A DNA stretch of 64,000 bases from Pachyseris speciosa. Its lineage: Eukaryota; Cnidaria; Anthozoa; Scleractinia; Pachyseridae. The notes beneath the pieces are model-generated. The model did not search any database, was not told the origin of the DNA, and saw nothing but the letters and a program-made list of their open reading frames with translations. Below are positions 26,701 to 40,900 of this stretch, piece by piece. The position numbers and the translations under genes are program-made. The stretch's first letter is position 1. The number at the start of each line of letters is the position of its first letter. The stretch spans positions 1 to 64,000 of the forward strand of contig JAEMWC010000751.1 in the NCBI GenBank assembly GCA_016490735.1. Direction: 5' to 3'.

Positions 26701-27528
26701 AGACATGGCTGATGCTCTTTGAAACAAATTCCCGGCAATTCTAGAAATTAGTGAGCACAGAGGACATTTCTCTAAATGAGAGTTTCAGTGAAGTCATTTT
26801 TTTTAACCTTACTAATGTTTTGTATAACTTATCTTTTCAGCCATGGACGTCAAGATGTCTACTCATGCAGAGGCATTCAGCTCTGTGTAGATTGGTTCAG
26901 GGACAGAGGACACAAGGAAGTGACAGTGTTTGTGCCTTCTTGGCGGAAAGAGGCATCGCGGCCAGAAAAGCCTATCACAGAACAAGAAGTATTGTACAAC
27001 CTGGAGCGCGATGGGATCCTGGTGTATACGCCTTCCAGGAAAGTAAATGGGCGAAGAATTGTGTGCTACGATGATCGGTTCATCATCAAGCTTGCTGCTG
27101 AGACAGATGGCATTGTTGTTTCCAATGATAACTTCAGAGACTTGACAAAAGAAAACGCAAAGTGGCGAGAAACTATTGAGCAAAGGCTGCTAATGTACTC
27201 TTTTGTTGGGGATATGTTTATGGTCCCTGACGACCCTCTTGGCAAACATGGACCCAATCTCAATGACTTTCTGCGAAAGGGATCGGCAACTCATCCCAAA
27301 ATTTGCCCGTACTTGAAGAAGTGTACTTATGGTCTCAAATGCAGGTACTATCACCCAGAAAGAGACCAAGAAGCAATTGCTTTAAAACTCGAAAAACTGA
27401 TTGCCATATTTGGCGAATCAGTTGCGGAGGCTGCCATGAGGAGGGCAATAAATGACCATCCGAGTGCCACAGTGACTGAACTAGCGAACATACTGTGTGA
27501 CATGGGAAATGCGCATGGTAAACACTGA
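23763..27528 (+). CDS. ZC3H12/Regnase-family endoribonuclease (KH-like, UBA-like, NYN, CCCH)
   Basis: Three coding exons join in phase: 23,763-23,957, 24,450-25,393 and 26,841-27,528, all with GT-AG borders, giving about 608 residues. The start ATGGCGGACAATGAT is the first in-frame Met. Exon 2 opens with a KH-like segment ([14 protein letters not shown]), then a UBA-like three-helix stretch ([20 protein letters not shown]), then a long Pro/Arg-rich linker. The NYN/PIN nuclease begins at [10 protein letters not shown], and the intron falls right after it. It continues with acidic positions at the [10 protein letters not shown] and [14 protein letters not shown] motifs. A C-x5-C-x5-C-x3-H finger follows ([17 protein letters not shown]), then the C-terminal helical domain ([17 protein letters not shown]). 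Family members cleave stem-loop mRNAs in the cytoplasm and restrain inflammatory transcripts. The KH-like part is typical of N4BP1/KHNYN relatives, so the protein combines features of both branches. The KH assignment is less sure than the NYN and zinc finger. Confidence 0.9.
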
Positions 27529-29265
27529 AATGTACATTTTGTACTGTATACTGTTCTGCCTTATCTAGGTAGTGCAAAAATAGTGGAGTTAGGTGAGAAT
27601 CCTATCCAGGGTGCTTAAAAAGTCATGTAGTAATATTCTGCTACTGCATGTGTGAGTTGCCTTGTAGTTCAAAAGCAGAGTTATACAATGAGTACAAGGC
27701 TGTCGTCGAACCTCTTTTGTTTTTTACATCTACCCTTGATACTGTAAATTATTGATGTATTCAATATTTTAGTCAGTTAAATGAGCATTTGCTTTGTAAG
27801 CAGTTCAGCATCCATTCATAAACACCAAAATAATTTAGAGCAAGGCAGGCTGAGCACACAGCTGAATTATGTGCATTTCATTATTTTTATTTGACGTAGC
27901 TGTTGCCATTGATCAAAGTCTCATTGAAATTCTTCAATTATATGTAGATGTTTACCTATAATTCATCAGCCTTTTGACTACACTCCTTTGTGGGCTTGGG
28001 CATACATGTACATGTAGCAAGTATTACTTTAAAGTAACTTTCAGGGGTTTCAATAAGTTTTGAAATAGCCATCTGAGCTAACTAAAGTAAGCGGTAACCT
28101 GATGAATAATAATTTGAGTGAAAACTTGGACAAAGTAGGCGGCGGAAAGAGGTAAATTCTGACAAAGTACTGTAGGCGGCTATTTTTGCCGGTTGCCAGC
28201 TTGTAATGAAACCCTGAACTTTGCTGGTTAGTCTTCAAGAGAGATCCAAACACAAGAAATTTCTCTATGTGGAGTTGCTAGGATGATCTGATACCAGTTT
28301 TAACAGATATTGCCATAAGCCAGGAGCAGCGATTGTTCCTTGGTGTTGCTTTGTCGTTAAAGCTGGTGTCTGTTGTTGCGTTTCCCGTTTTGGGTATAAT
28401 ATTGTGACAAGTTTGTATTGTTAACCCCCCAAAGGTGTATTATACTAGCTCAAGTGCTTTTGCCATATTGTTTTCACTCCTACAGTATGCTCTGATATTT
28501 TCCACAGCAATATGAAGTAGATTTTTACCCTTGATGTGTACCTGTACTTGGCAGACTGTGACGTTATAGGCAAGAGTTAAATTGGAGTGAAGACCATATG
28601 GCAAAAGGCCTGTAATATCTGGTATAAAGAGAAGTACTCTCTGTGAGAGCTAAATCATGAAGTCCCTATGTGGAATCATACAGGAAATGTGTATTTCAGT
28701 AAAAAAAGATACAAAAAATATTTAGTTGAAATAAAAAAAAAAAAAAACTGAATGCCTTGATAGTTAAAAAAAATGATGATAGGAGAGTGTGCACTGTTTT
28801 AAAAGTGTATTGTTTGTCTTTTAAATGTCTGAGAGGTACTGTTGCTATTTATAAATCAGTTGAGCTTAGAAGAAATTTTGTCTCTTACTATTGCAAAAAT
28901 TAATTTTTTAGTTCAATGTTGCCCATGTGAATTTACTGGGGGTAGATTATATCTGTTTTCGTTTGTAGAACTTCTTTATTCAGTTTTGATAATTTATATT
29001 TCTCAAAATAATTTCATATTGCTCATATGGTTAATCTTTCAGTTTTTATGAGCTTGTTAATGTACTTGTGGTACAAATCATATTAATTTTTAAAAATGCG
29101 AAGTGAGTGAAAAGTGTTAAGGAAATGTAGCTGCTACTCCTCACACACCTAATAAGAGGTTAGTGATTTTATGACTCCAATATTAATAAAAAAAATGTGT
29201 TGCAAATGTAAATTATACTTGTGGTTTTACTGTTCTTCCTGTTAAGTTGATTTATTCATTGGGGA
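27529..29265. other. 3' flank and intergenic DNA
   Basis: Contains the likely 3' UTR of the Regnase-like gene, followed by AT-rich sequence with no domain-bearing ORF. I cannot fix the polyadenylation site. Confidence 0.5.
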
Positions 29266-29269
29266 CTTG

Positions 29270-29435
29270 ACTTGTTCGTTAGGTTGTGATTTGAAGAAGT
29301 GGGCCGAGTTTGATGGTTCTCTACTCGGCTCTGAGAGGCTTTTTCTGGGTACTCTGGTTCCCCCCGTCTCCCCCAAAACCAACATTTTGGTTTGATTTGA
29401 TTTTGCTTGATTTAGAGTTGTTTTGATTTAGTTTC
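29270..29435 (+). mobile_element. 5'-truncated tRNA-derived SINE
   Basis: GTGGGCCGAGTTTGATGGTTC through the TTTGATTTGATTTTGC tail is the complement of the tail of the fuller SINE at 44,397-44,583. The tRNA-like head is missing here. Confidence 0.7.
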
Positions 29436-29481
29436 CTCAATTAGTAGAGCATCTGTGCTCGGCTACATAGATTTGAGTCTT

Positions 29482-29868
29482 GCCATAAAAGCTCTATTAA
29501 GCCCCTGGGGGGCTTATTTAATTTCAGGTCTCATTAACGGGGGGCTTATTTCAAATCTTAAACACCCTGTTTTCGTCTTCCAACAGTTTTGGTACAAAAC
29601 TCAAACAATTACAGTGAAATTTTATTATGTCATAAAGAGCAGCCAACAGTATTACGTGTTTGAGTGTATATTTGCTTAAAAACAAACCAATTGGGCCACA
29701 TAAAGGTGATTATGCAAGAGGAAATATGGGGAACTAATTACAAAATTTCATGTCCCAAAAGGGGAGGGGGGCTTATTAGAGAGGGGGGCTTATTACAAAA
29801 ACCTACTTCCAAATGGGGGCGGGGGGGGGCTTATTAGAGACGGGGGGTCTTAATAGAGCTTTTACGGT
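29482..29868. mobile_element. Foldback MITE rich in GGGGGCTTATT
   Basis: Inverted ends ATAAAAGCTCTATTAAGCCC and its near complement at about 29,847-29,868. The inside has several GGGGGGCTTATT repeats. Non-coding. Confidence 0.7.
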
Positions 29869-30419
29869 GAATAAGTATTGCCTGCCTCTCGCCCTTCCCC
29901 TTTCCTGTTTGCCTGTAAAGAAAATGATGACCTTGGAGGTTGGAGGGGTAAAGAGGAAAAAGAAATCATTCAAACGCAGCACTGCTTCCAGCTTATTGTA
30001 ATATTCCTTTGTACTTTAGGCCTTTATTGTATCTCAAACTGTATATTCTCCTTGCCCCCTTTCAGTATACTCCTTGGGGAACTTGTTTGAGAATTTGTTC
30101 AATATACTGTACGTCAAATCATTTCATCTGTGGGGTTTACTTCTTTTATTCTCATAAATTGAATGTTTGATCAAGTAGTGACTTTGTGGTGGAAGTAAGA
30201 TGCCAGGTCGATCACTTTGGGGCTCAGAGATTAGAGAAGACTAAAATTGAGTGCCTTGTCTTTCTGCAGTCTTCAACCACATCTGTTGTCATCTCAGTCA
30301 CGCACCAAGTCACGCAAGTAGCTGTTCCTTACCAGTCTCCCGGCCAACAACCTTATATGGCAGGGTTCACTTCTGGCCGCCATTTCTGAATAATTATTAT
30401 TTCTAGATACTCAAGTGCA

Positions 30420-31771
30420 ATGGCAGCTATTGAAGCACTGAAAAGAAATTGTAGCGAACAGCTAAACTACGAGCCCGCTCAAAAGCTTCTACGATTGTTA
30501 AAAGAGAATAATCTTGATGTAACGGATGAAGCCTTCGCCAAACTGTTGGACGAGCAAGATGAATTGAGTAGCTTTCGCGATGAGTTTCACTACCCAAAGA
30601 TGAAAGATCTGCCGTTGGGTAAGGTTAAAAAATTGTAATATGTATTCTGGTTTTTACTGCAGCTTTTGTTTTTGAAAAATCGATCGAAGACTTTGGTCGT
30701 TGTAATATAAGCTTACACGTATTTCTGATCTCAAAAAATACCGATAAGCTTAAGTTCATTTATTAAGCTTATTACAGATATATACCTCTTAGGCCCGGTT
30801 CAGACGTCGAACTTTTCATGTACCGAACCTAATACCTATTTAGGTCGACCCAAACAATTAAGTTCGACTGTTGATTCAGACCGTCGAACTTTACATGTGC
30901 CGAACCTAATTCGAGGCGAAAAGAAATATCATCCTTACTGCTTAAAATAGGGAAATAAACTGAAAAAGTATAATTCACCAAGCCTGGAAATTCTTGTTTT
31001 GATTTTAGTGTGATTTGTGCTCTGTTATGGCAAGGAGACAGCTGAGGAGACCGTGATCGTGATATTTGGCACAACGTGAATGCTGGTAACCTGACCGTAA
31101 CCGTCGTTACGCTTCCGTGACTTCTGTCAGCACAGGCGCCAAAACCCACTAAATAGCCAATCAGAAGCGCGGTTATATTGAAAAATACGTTAACATAATT
31201 TATGCATTAGGTTAGGCACATGTGAAGTTCGACGTATGAATCGAAGTCGATCTTTTGCCGTTCTATCCGACTAGCCCAGTCGGATAGAACGGTACAGTCG
31301 ACCCAAATACAAAACTGCCGATCCTAATTGATTCATACGTCGAACTTTTCATGTACTTAATAGCAACATTAGGTTCGGTACATGAAAAGTTCGACGTCTG
31401 AACCGGGCCTTACTAACCGAGTTCGAGGTCCGTACTGTAAGTTACGGAACCAGTTTTTTTTCCCGTTGATTTATGGCCCAAGCGCGTAGCGCGCGGGCCA
31501 TGAATTAATAGAAAAAAAAACAAAAACAAAAAAAAAAAAAAAAAAAAAAACGAGGGTCCGTAACTTACAGTACGGACCGAGAAAACGAGGTTAGTAAGAT
31601 ATTTATTTTATCTCTGAGGGTTAAAAAAAAGTTGAAGTCAAGCGGGCCGTACTGTAGAATACGGCCCGCAAAATTAGACAATCACAGCGCGCGTACTAAG
31701 TATTAACTTATGCTTATAAAATAATTAAGTTACCGTATTTCCTCGAATAATAGCCGGGAGCGATTATTGTT

Positions 31772-31803
<32 letters not shown>

Positions 31804-31906
31804 TCCGCACCAAAAGGAACGATTATTCGAGGGAAGGTGATTATTTCAAATATTGCTCACTGGAAGTGATTCCCTAAATATTTTGTTTTATTATCCCATT
31901 AAATAA

Positions 31907-31958
<52 letters not shown>

Positions 31959-34900
31959 CACATTAAATAACTGAACATGGGCTTTTTAAGTGTTCCAAAT
32001 TTGGTTCCTTCAGTTTGATTAATTTTCAATGTCAATTTTTAAGGAAAGCTTGTTTGTAACCCAAGGTGTCAATTTTTAACTTGATAGGGAGGGGACAAAA
32101 GAAAGAGAAGATGGTGAGAGGGGTGGGGAAAGGCGATTATTTGAGGGAGGCAATTATTGTAAATATTTCCGTCAAAGGGGGACGATTATTTGAGGGACGG
32201 CTATTATTCGAGGAAATATGGTAATTATGACTTGTCTGAGGACTTGGACCGGAATTTTTTTAATTCTCAAGCGTAATTAGAGGCAGTTTCAGTATGGAAA
32301 ATGCTAGAAATCAATGAGGTTGCAAAACGTATCTTCGCCTATCGAGGCAGATTCATTTCATGCTGATCAAGAACTCCTGCTGTCCCTGAAGAAACTTTGA
32401 CTCACATAAATTATTAGTCTATGCAGAGAGAAAGACATTAATTTTCTCTTGCAAGTGTGCTATTCCTTGTGGTGCAGTACAGTGTATGTGTCTGGCATCT
32501 CAACAGGGAACATGTTTATCAGTGTCAGTGACTAACAACTATGTGGCAAGATTTCCTCACATCCCTGCACATTAATTATGTACACATTTTGTGACTCAAA
32601 CTCTATTCATGCTTGCTGTTTTTGGAACAGGGTAACACTGACAACCGACTGAAATTGGCAGTTAACGTACAACAGTTTACGACAGCAACAATTCACTTTC
32701 CATTCTTATTTGTTTTCTTTGTGACAGCGACATTTGTCCCTAATGAAACAAGTGACAGACAGAGTCGTAAACAAGGGACAAAGCGACACCAGACCACCTC
32801 TTGGAAGGCCTCATTAGTCCTGATAATCAAAGTTTGACTGCAAGTGTGTCATTTTTGTTTTTCCCTTTTTAGTGGATCTTTCATTGGTTGATAAGGAAAA
32901 GGACTGCTTGTACTTTTGCGGCAACTCTCTTGGCCTTCAACCTAAAGAGGCTGGTTCTTTAGTACAACAGGAGATGGACAAGTGGCAGCAAATGTAGGTA
33001 TTTTCCAAGCATCCTGCTGATGATTCGGATAGTACAACTTTTATTAATAATTATAATAATTAAATAACAATATATAATTATAATAAGAACCTTCCCAGAA
33101 TCCTTTGCAGCTGGAAAATCGTCAATCCCAAATAACTTGGTCAGTTTGAGGGCAGCAAGACCCCCACGTTGTCAAGAAATAAGTCTTACCATAAACTAAT
33201 TATTGTACAAGACTAAGGGCAATGACGTAATTGGTCACGTGACTTTGCTCACAAGTGCGTCTTTGCTCACTGTGACGAAATTATTTTGTTATTGAAAAGG
33301 CAGTCAACGTGGTTTGAAGCACAATGGTGTGAGCCATCTCGGACTGCCCGGGTACCGAACAAAATATAAATATTAAGGGAGGTATATACAATTTTCAAAA
33401 AGTGGGAGTCTGGGTACAAGTGCTCTCTCGCGTTGCATTAAACGCGAGGAAACAAAAATTTGGATATTGGTGGATATTTTTATGAAATATACATTTTTGT
33501 CATTTTTAATGCTGTGACGTCATCGGTCACGTGACCAGAACGGACCGAAGTTTAATATTCGCTCTAAAAATTTACTAAAACCTTTCTCCAAGAATATTTT
33601 TAAGCGAAGTTGTAGTTTAATAAATAGTGTTTTAAAAAATGGCCATGATTACTTTTTCCTAAAAAAGTGCGGCAGTAGAAAATCTAACTGAAAAGTTTGT
33701 CAGCCTCCTGCTCAACAACCATTTGAGGTAGGAATAAAAGAAAATTTTGCCTAAGGCTTGAGAGTATGCTCTTTATGATGGCGTTGTCAGTTTCTTCTAA
33801 TTTCAATTGCTTTTGGCGATGATCGATGTTTAAGATTTTTTTCAGAGGAGAGGGCCTGGAGGAAAGAACGAAAACGAGGCTATACTTTCGCGCGCTTTTT
33901 GTTCACTGCGACGCCGCGCCACAAAAGGTTAGCTAGAAAAAAAAATTCCAAGGACTGGACAACGGACTGGACTTGCATTTTCTTTAAACGGAACTTTTGA
34001 CGACTTTTTTAATTATTTTTTTTTATGGCTGCTGTCTGCTCAGGGACAATGTATACTTGAGAAGGTAAGTTGATACAGATAGTTGTTGCTCTTTGTCAAA
34101 AAAACAAAACAAAAAAAAAAAGCGCGTTTGTGGTACACTTACATGCACGTCCCACCTAAAAGGTGTTGTTTAATTCTTGAAATTATAAAACTTAAACTAG
34201 AAGTTGCAGCAATGCGAATGAAATCAAATTAATGCTAACATTAAATGAAACAATTAAAGTTGTTTAAGGCAACCGATGCAAGCTCAGTAATTTTACTAAA
34301 TACGATATTTGAAGGTAAAAAAACGTATCTTAAACAGTGACGGAATAAATGATTACTTTATTTTCAACCGGAACTTAAAACGTTACCTTCATTCGCACAG
34401 ACATCAAAACTTTATTTTATACTGTCCATGAACTAAATTCCCTATGACAATTATAACAAAGTGTACAATAAAGCCATTATTCAAAGTATTGGCCTAAGAA
34501 AAATAGTTGCGCATAAACAAATACTGGAACAGTTCGTGCTTTCAAATGGATTACCCTAATGAATTACACGATTCCGACACATAAGTTTAATTTGAGTGGC
34601 GAAACATTTTGTTGTATCTGAAAAATTACTGTACTACAAAAAACGTTTTCACAGAGGTTGTAATGCATGGGGTTCACATAATTATAAAGCTAAAAACTGT
34701 ATGTCAAAGATTCAGCAGAAACAGAGAAAAGTTTTAAAATCACGGCTGTTTGTGCGAGTTCGTGTACGTGCGCGCTAAACGCGGAAAGTACCTAAGCTTA
34801 ATAACTCTGAAGACGTCAAGTACTTAAGTTTATGTCAAAACCGACCAAGAACCAGTCTAAAAAAACAAAGAAAGATTAGCAAATAATTGTTTTAATAGAT

Positions 34901-37900
34901 TTGGCAGTTTTACAAAGTGTTACGCTTCTGGTTTGTGGCACCTATTTACAATGGTAGTCTGAGGAAAAACCTTTTTACAACAATGTTTAAATTATAAGCT
35001 TAAGCTCACGGTAAATTTCATTTGAATCTATTTTTTTAAATTGAGGGGATATTAAAATGTAATTTGCTATAAGAATGGGTCCAACACAGAAATCCTGAAA
35101 ACCTTCTTTACAAACAAACTGACGATAAACTTGAAAACCAAATTTGAGAGTAGGCTTAACTTCTTGCCGAGCCATACAAAAGTTGGGCACATAAACAAAG
35201 ACAACGCTTATCTGGCTTATCGGTTGACCGTAAGTTTTTTGGAGAAAACGACTAAATAAAAGGTCAACGGTAAATACCTTCTCCAATCGTCGAAAAGGCT
35301 ACATCGGGCCACTGCGTAAATCGCACATCCTTCGTCTTTAGTCATGCTCAAAGCACAACGGGAAAATTTATGTGTTGTCGAATGCAGTCGCGGCGCGAAT
35401 ACAATCCCTTTCACAACGTTTTAGATACATCCAAAAAGCCGTCCATCAAGCCTTGATATAATTCTTCCCAGAGTGGCCAGTTAAAAATATTTTCACAGTC
35501 TAACACATCTTCAGGTGACCTAGTCGAAGTGGCGGAACGAGAGAGTCGAACGAGGTATCGCACAGCGTTCATGTGCTCGTTAATCCACTGACTTGGTCTA
35601 AGGTTTTATGAGACAGGATGAACCAAATTTCAAAATCATTTCACCGTTTTGAATGTAGTTAAGCTTCGGACTAGAAATTTCCCATTACTTTGTTAAACTT
35701 GACCGCAAATACCACTTTCACCACAGCTACAGCGCTGTCGCAAGCAAACCGTCGCTTCGTTTCAGAAGGTCGATTCACTTTCTGTGATTGGTTAAACAAA
35801 ATGACGTGTGAGTCGCAAGGTGTGGAGAATCTACGATTCGATGACAAACATAGCGGGCAATGTCTTCCTTCGTAATTTTAACCAAAGAAAAAAATTGCAA
35901 AACATTTAATTTTTGGTTTATCGTGAACTAAAAAAACTGTCAGAACAAGAGCGGATAGGCGTGTTTTCAGAGCACCTCTCTCTCTCTCTCTCAACTAACA
36001 CTTGTGATTTCTGGTATGAATGAATTAATATGCAAAAACTAAAAAAGGTAAAAAAAATAAAGAAAAATTGTCAACTATTTTCCCAAAGAAGTACAAATAC
36101 ACTTGCCTCGATCCAAGCCGACTCATAATAAATATCCACAAAAATATGAATACAATCTTCCGTCTGTACAACATTTAACCCCCAAATTTCAATACAACCA
36201 TTTTTTTTTTACATTTATTAGTAAGCTCTGGCTTGCTGGCTCAGCAACAAATAACTTTCAAAACCATGAGAAGTTAAGTGAGAGAAACAATGTCTAAAAG
36301 GTCTAAATAATAAGTCAGTAGTGCATGAATGGGTGGGGCAGGGGTTCTGAACCTTCAACTGATTGTACTTTTTTCTTCTGGTTCTACCCATTACGTAGCA
36401 GTATCTACTTATGTCTTAACTTTGTTGCAGAGTCTAACAAAATTGCAAATTCATCACAACTTAGCATTGTTCTTACCACCTTGGGAATGCCACCTTGGGA
36501 ATGCCACATTTTTGGTAGCCGCTTCAGTACACGTCTGTTATTTCTATTTCTGTATAGTAACCGTTTTCTCCACTTTTACTTTGCTTCAGTGTTGCCCCTG
36601 AAGAAGGTTAGTCATGTCTCGCCGTAATATATGGCATTAAAAGTTACCCTTTTCATTTTGTTTCATTGTCTTATATCTACCTTTTTATGGGATACATAAT
36701 TATATATTGTTATTTCCGGTTTCACTTGTAATAATAATAGTAATAATAATAATAATAATAATTGTTATTATCCTTTGTCAGTGTACACAATTTCTTAATT
36801 ACAATCTAGTAAAGTTACAATTGAAGGGCTCGGAGCATAACCATCCTATGTCGAATTTTGGGTTGTTTTTCGATTTTGCTTGGATTTGTCTGAATTTCTG
36901 CATGTGAACTACAATTCGATGGAAACACATTGTATGGTATTTTTTTGACTGATTCATCCAGAATCCAGAAATGCATTTTTTCTTACGTACACCAAGAAAC
37001 CAACCTTCCATGGGAGTGGTTTGCAAGTTGCATTACATCTTCTTAGTAAGAAAAAATGCATTTCTGGATTCTGGATGAATCAGTCAAAAAAATACCATAC
37101 AATGTGTTTCCATCGAATTGCAGTTCACATGCAGAAATTCAGACAAATCCAAGCAAAATCGAAAATCGACTCAAAATTCGACATAGGATGGTTATGCTCC
37201 GAGCCCTTCAATTTATATATGATTAATCTAAATTTAATAAAATTAACAATGGACAATCTAGGAAGCTAATTAAACCAGTTTTTCTTGTTAGCTCCCTGAA
37301 CAATAAAGAAAAAGAAAATTAAAAGAAATGCAAAGAAGGAAGAACTTATGTACATGAAGTAGCATTTGGCTAATTGCTAATACCTGTAAATGTGCCATTG
37401 CCATGGGAACAAAATAATTTTATTAAAATGCAGTCCTACAATTTGGGATGACAGTAGTTGTACTTCTTTTGACCAACCATTATTGAGTTAAATAAATTTT
37501 GGTAAATGTATAGTCATGTACATGTACTGTACAATTTGGGTACCATAAGGAGATAAATTAATTATCTTAAGATTCAAACTTGATTACTGAAATAATTTGA
37601 TTCCATTTCCCCTCAATAATATTCAGTCTATCTGTGCACATTCAAATGATTTTCTGTTGTAAGTAGGGCTGTTGGCATAAATTTTTTAACTAAGATATAG
37701 TAGTTTACGGTTCTTATGTGTGTACTATATAATTACGTTGTGGGTGACTAAATGAAATTCAGCTCAAAATCATTTCAGCCTTCAGTAGCTTGGTCAAAAG
37801 AAAATTCGTTTGTCTTGAAGTTCTTACCCTAATTATTCATGATTTAATTTTGAGTTACAACATATTTAATTTATATATTAATTTTTATGACTGTACAGTA

Positions 37901-40900
37901 TTTTTTTTATTTTATGTATTTATTTATTTACGTACTTAATATATATATTTTAGTTTATTTATGGGAGAGTCCCTTGTATGGTGCTTGAGCACTTTTGGAT
38001 GTGTCCATCTCTACAATTAATTTTTTATGTGTTGTAAATTTAGGTTTGTGGAGAAAATTGTAAACAAATAAATTCTGTGAGTGAACGATTGATTGAGTGT
38101 GTAATTAATGTTAGTGGTTTTCTTTTAGTGGTGTGTATGGGCACTTTCATGGTAGCTTGCCATGGTGGATTATTGAAGACTTCGCTGTAACAGAAAGTGC
38201 TAAAATAGTGGGTAAGATGATTTATGATTTATGATTTATAGTCTTCACCAGAGACCTGGCAGGGACACTACAACAGCTTGCGCCAATTACTGTAGGCCCG
38301 TAACTGCAAATCCCTCCCCATAACCACATTCTAGTAGAGGTAGACCACCACACCGGGGACTACGTCCCCTACTCTTTTCGAACAGTGCGTGGGTTCTTTA
38401 ACGTCCCACAGAATCAATTATGAAGAGTTGTGAGACGGGGCCTACGTCCTTATCCGAGAAGACTAGAAAGTCTAACCATTTGCAGATGTCATTACAAAGG
38501 CAGCACTTTCTCCTCAATTATTTAAAGACCCTGAGTGTTGGTCCGGCCGGGGTTTGAACCCGCAACCTCCCGCACGGTAGTCCGGTGCTCTACCACTAAG
38601 CTAACCGGTCAGCGGTCTAATTCAGAAACTCTAATTCTAATTAGAAACTCAGAATTCAGAATTCAGAAACTCCAGAAACTATGGGGGAACTGGCATTAAT
38701 TTTAATGATTGAAGGTACAGTATTGTTGGGTCATTTCAAAGACACAGAACCTTATTAATGACAGTGGTTATAGAATGGTTGATTAGTTGAAGCAATTTTA
38801 ACAAGGACCATGATTTATTAATTAAAAGCTCCCATGTATAAGTTGTACATTTTTTATTTACACACTGTGAGCTAGAATAGGTTCTTATACCTGTATATTG
38901 CTTCTTTATCGGGAAATCAGGCTGTTTAGGTTCTTATCTTATTCAGGTTTTATTCGAATTATTAGTGACATTCTGCTTCATGATCATATTACATGTACTT
39001 CTCACTATGCTCAACTTGGTATCCTAAAATTTCCTGACATTGTTAAACTGTATACTATCTTGAAAATTTCTCCATGGCCATCTTTGTGATTTTAAATATT
39101 CCAATCTTGATCTTAGCTATATATCTGTGAGCAACATAATAACAATTACTAGAAGTGCTGAGCTCCAACACTACCCTGGGTACCAGCAGATTTACTTTTC
39201 TTTAGCGAGGAGTGGTTAACGATCATCAACCTGCTAAATGTGAAAGCGAATGTAATTTTCCTCCTTCAAATGAAAAAAATGACCTCTCAAACGAAAAGAA
39301 AAAATAAATAAATAAATAACCTCTGGTACCCAGGGTACTCCAACAGTTACATGTAAATGTGGCCCCTTTTAGAACAAATATTAGGAAGTCCTTTCTGCAT
39401 GTTATAGGATGCTATTTTTGGAACAGTATGCCATTAGTAATGAGACATTTAAAGTGCACCTAAGCCCAATTTTTTTTTTCTCTAAAATTAAATAAATCTT
39501 TCCACCTGTTTGAAACGCATTGCTCCTTTTTTACCAAATCTTGACTAGTTATTTTGACTTTTCTAGGGTGTCAAAGTTGCAAAATCTGGCCAACGTCTGC
39601 CCCATGACCGAGACAGAAGCAGCTTGGGTCTATTCTCGATTTGACGTCACAAACTGATTTACATCGCATTAAGTCTTTGTAAACATGCATGCAAAGCAGT
39701 TTGTGACATCACTGACATCGAAAATTCATAGACTCAAGCCCCTTCTGACTCGGTCGTGGGGCCAGCTTTTGTAACTTCAACACCCTAGAAAAGTCAAAAT
39801 AAGTAGTAAAAAGTGGTTAAAAAGGCGAAATGCATTTCAAACAGGTGCAAAGATTTATTTTAGAGAAAAAAAAATTGGGGGTTTAGGTGCACTTTAAGCC
39901 TATGCTATGCATTCTTTCAATGAAACAGTCTTTGTATCATTATAATTATAATAATCTTGCTCTGCAGTATTAACTGCCTTTACTTCCCACTATAATATAT
40001 ATATCTTCTTTATTGATCATGTATTGTACATACACTGTATATTATTATAGTGGAAAGAATCAATAAAAAAAAGAAAATAATAATATTCACAATTTTATAG
40101 TGCTTTTATGCCTATAATTGCAGTGTATCTAAGTCATGTCGCTGGAGCTGGAGTTTAGATAACAGATAGGCAGCACAATGTTAGAGTAATCAGTATCAAA
40201 TACATTAATTTTATAAGACAGCACTGTCAGTAGTTGTAGTAAAGTACATTGTACTCAATTAAGCTTGCTCTTTGAATTAAATGAATTGAGCCGACTCTTA
40301 CAAGTAATTTCAGACTGAAATATGGGTTGTTATATAATGGGGGTCAAATATCAACCAAATTTCAGTCTGTATAGCTTCTTTAATCCCCTAGGTTCTTATA
40401 CATGGGTGTTTGCTGTACAGTCATGTAGTTTACCACTCTGGGTGATATGCAGCATTTGGTTGAGTGGTTAGAGAGCTGGACTTGAAATCCAGAGGCCCAC
40501 CAACTTCATTCATCGTTTGCTGACTGAACACCAGTTGAAGTTGTTTCATGAACAGGGGGATGATCAATGACAGCAAGTACTGTAGATGTGACACACAGGG
40601 AGATTTAAAAGTGTTACTTCTACTTTTAGGAATAATGGTGTAACTTTTTAACAATTGATTTTAGTATTTTTCACTATTTTTCTTGATCAGGTGCTAAAGA
40701 TATAGAAGTTGCAATCATGAACACCCTTTCAGTCAATGTGCACTTATTGATGGTACCATTTTACAGACCAACTCCTGAGAGACATAAGATTCTCATAGAA
40801 GCCAAGGCATTTCCCTCTGACCATGTAAGTACATGTACAAGAAAATAACAGAATGATCAGTTGTATGTAGGCATGATCCTATGATTATTTGTTGTCTTTA

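Noticed and set aside
34987..35414. Two overlapping minus-strand ORFs as a small gene
   Set aside because: No recognised domain, no splice logic joining them, and they lie within kynureninase intron 2.
36799..37269. Pair of similar ORFs on opposite strands
   Set aside because: They are mirror images produced by the 167-bp foldback.
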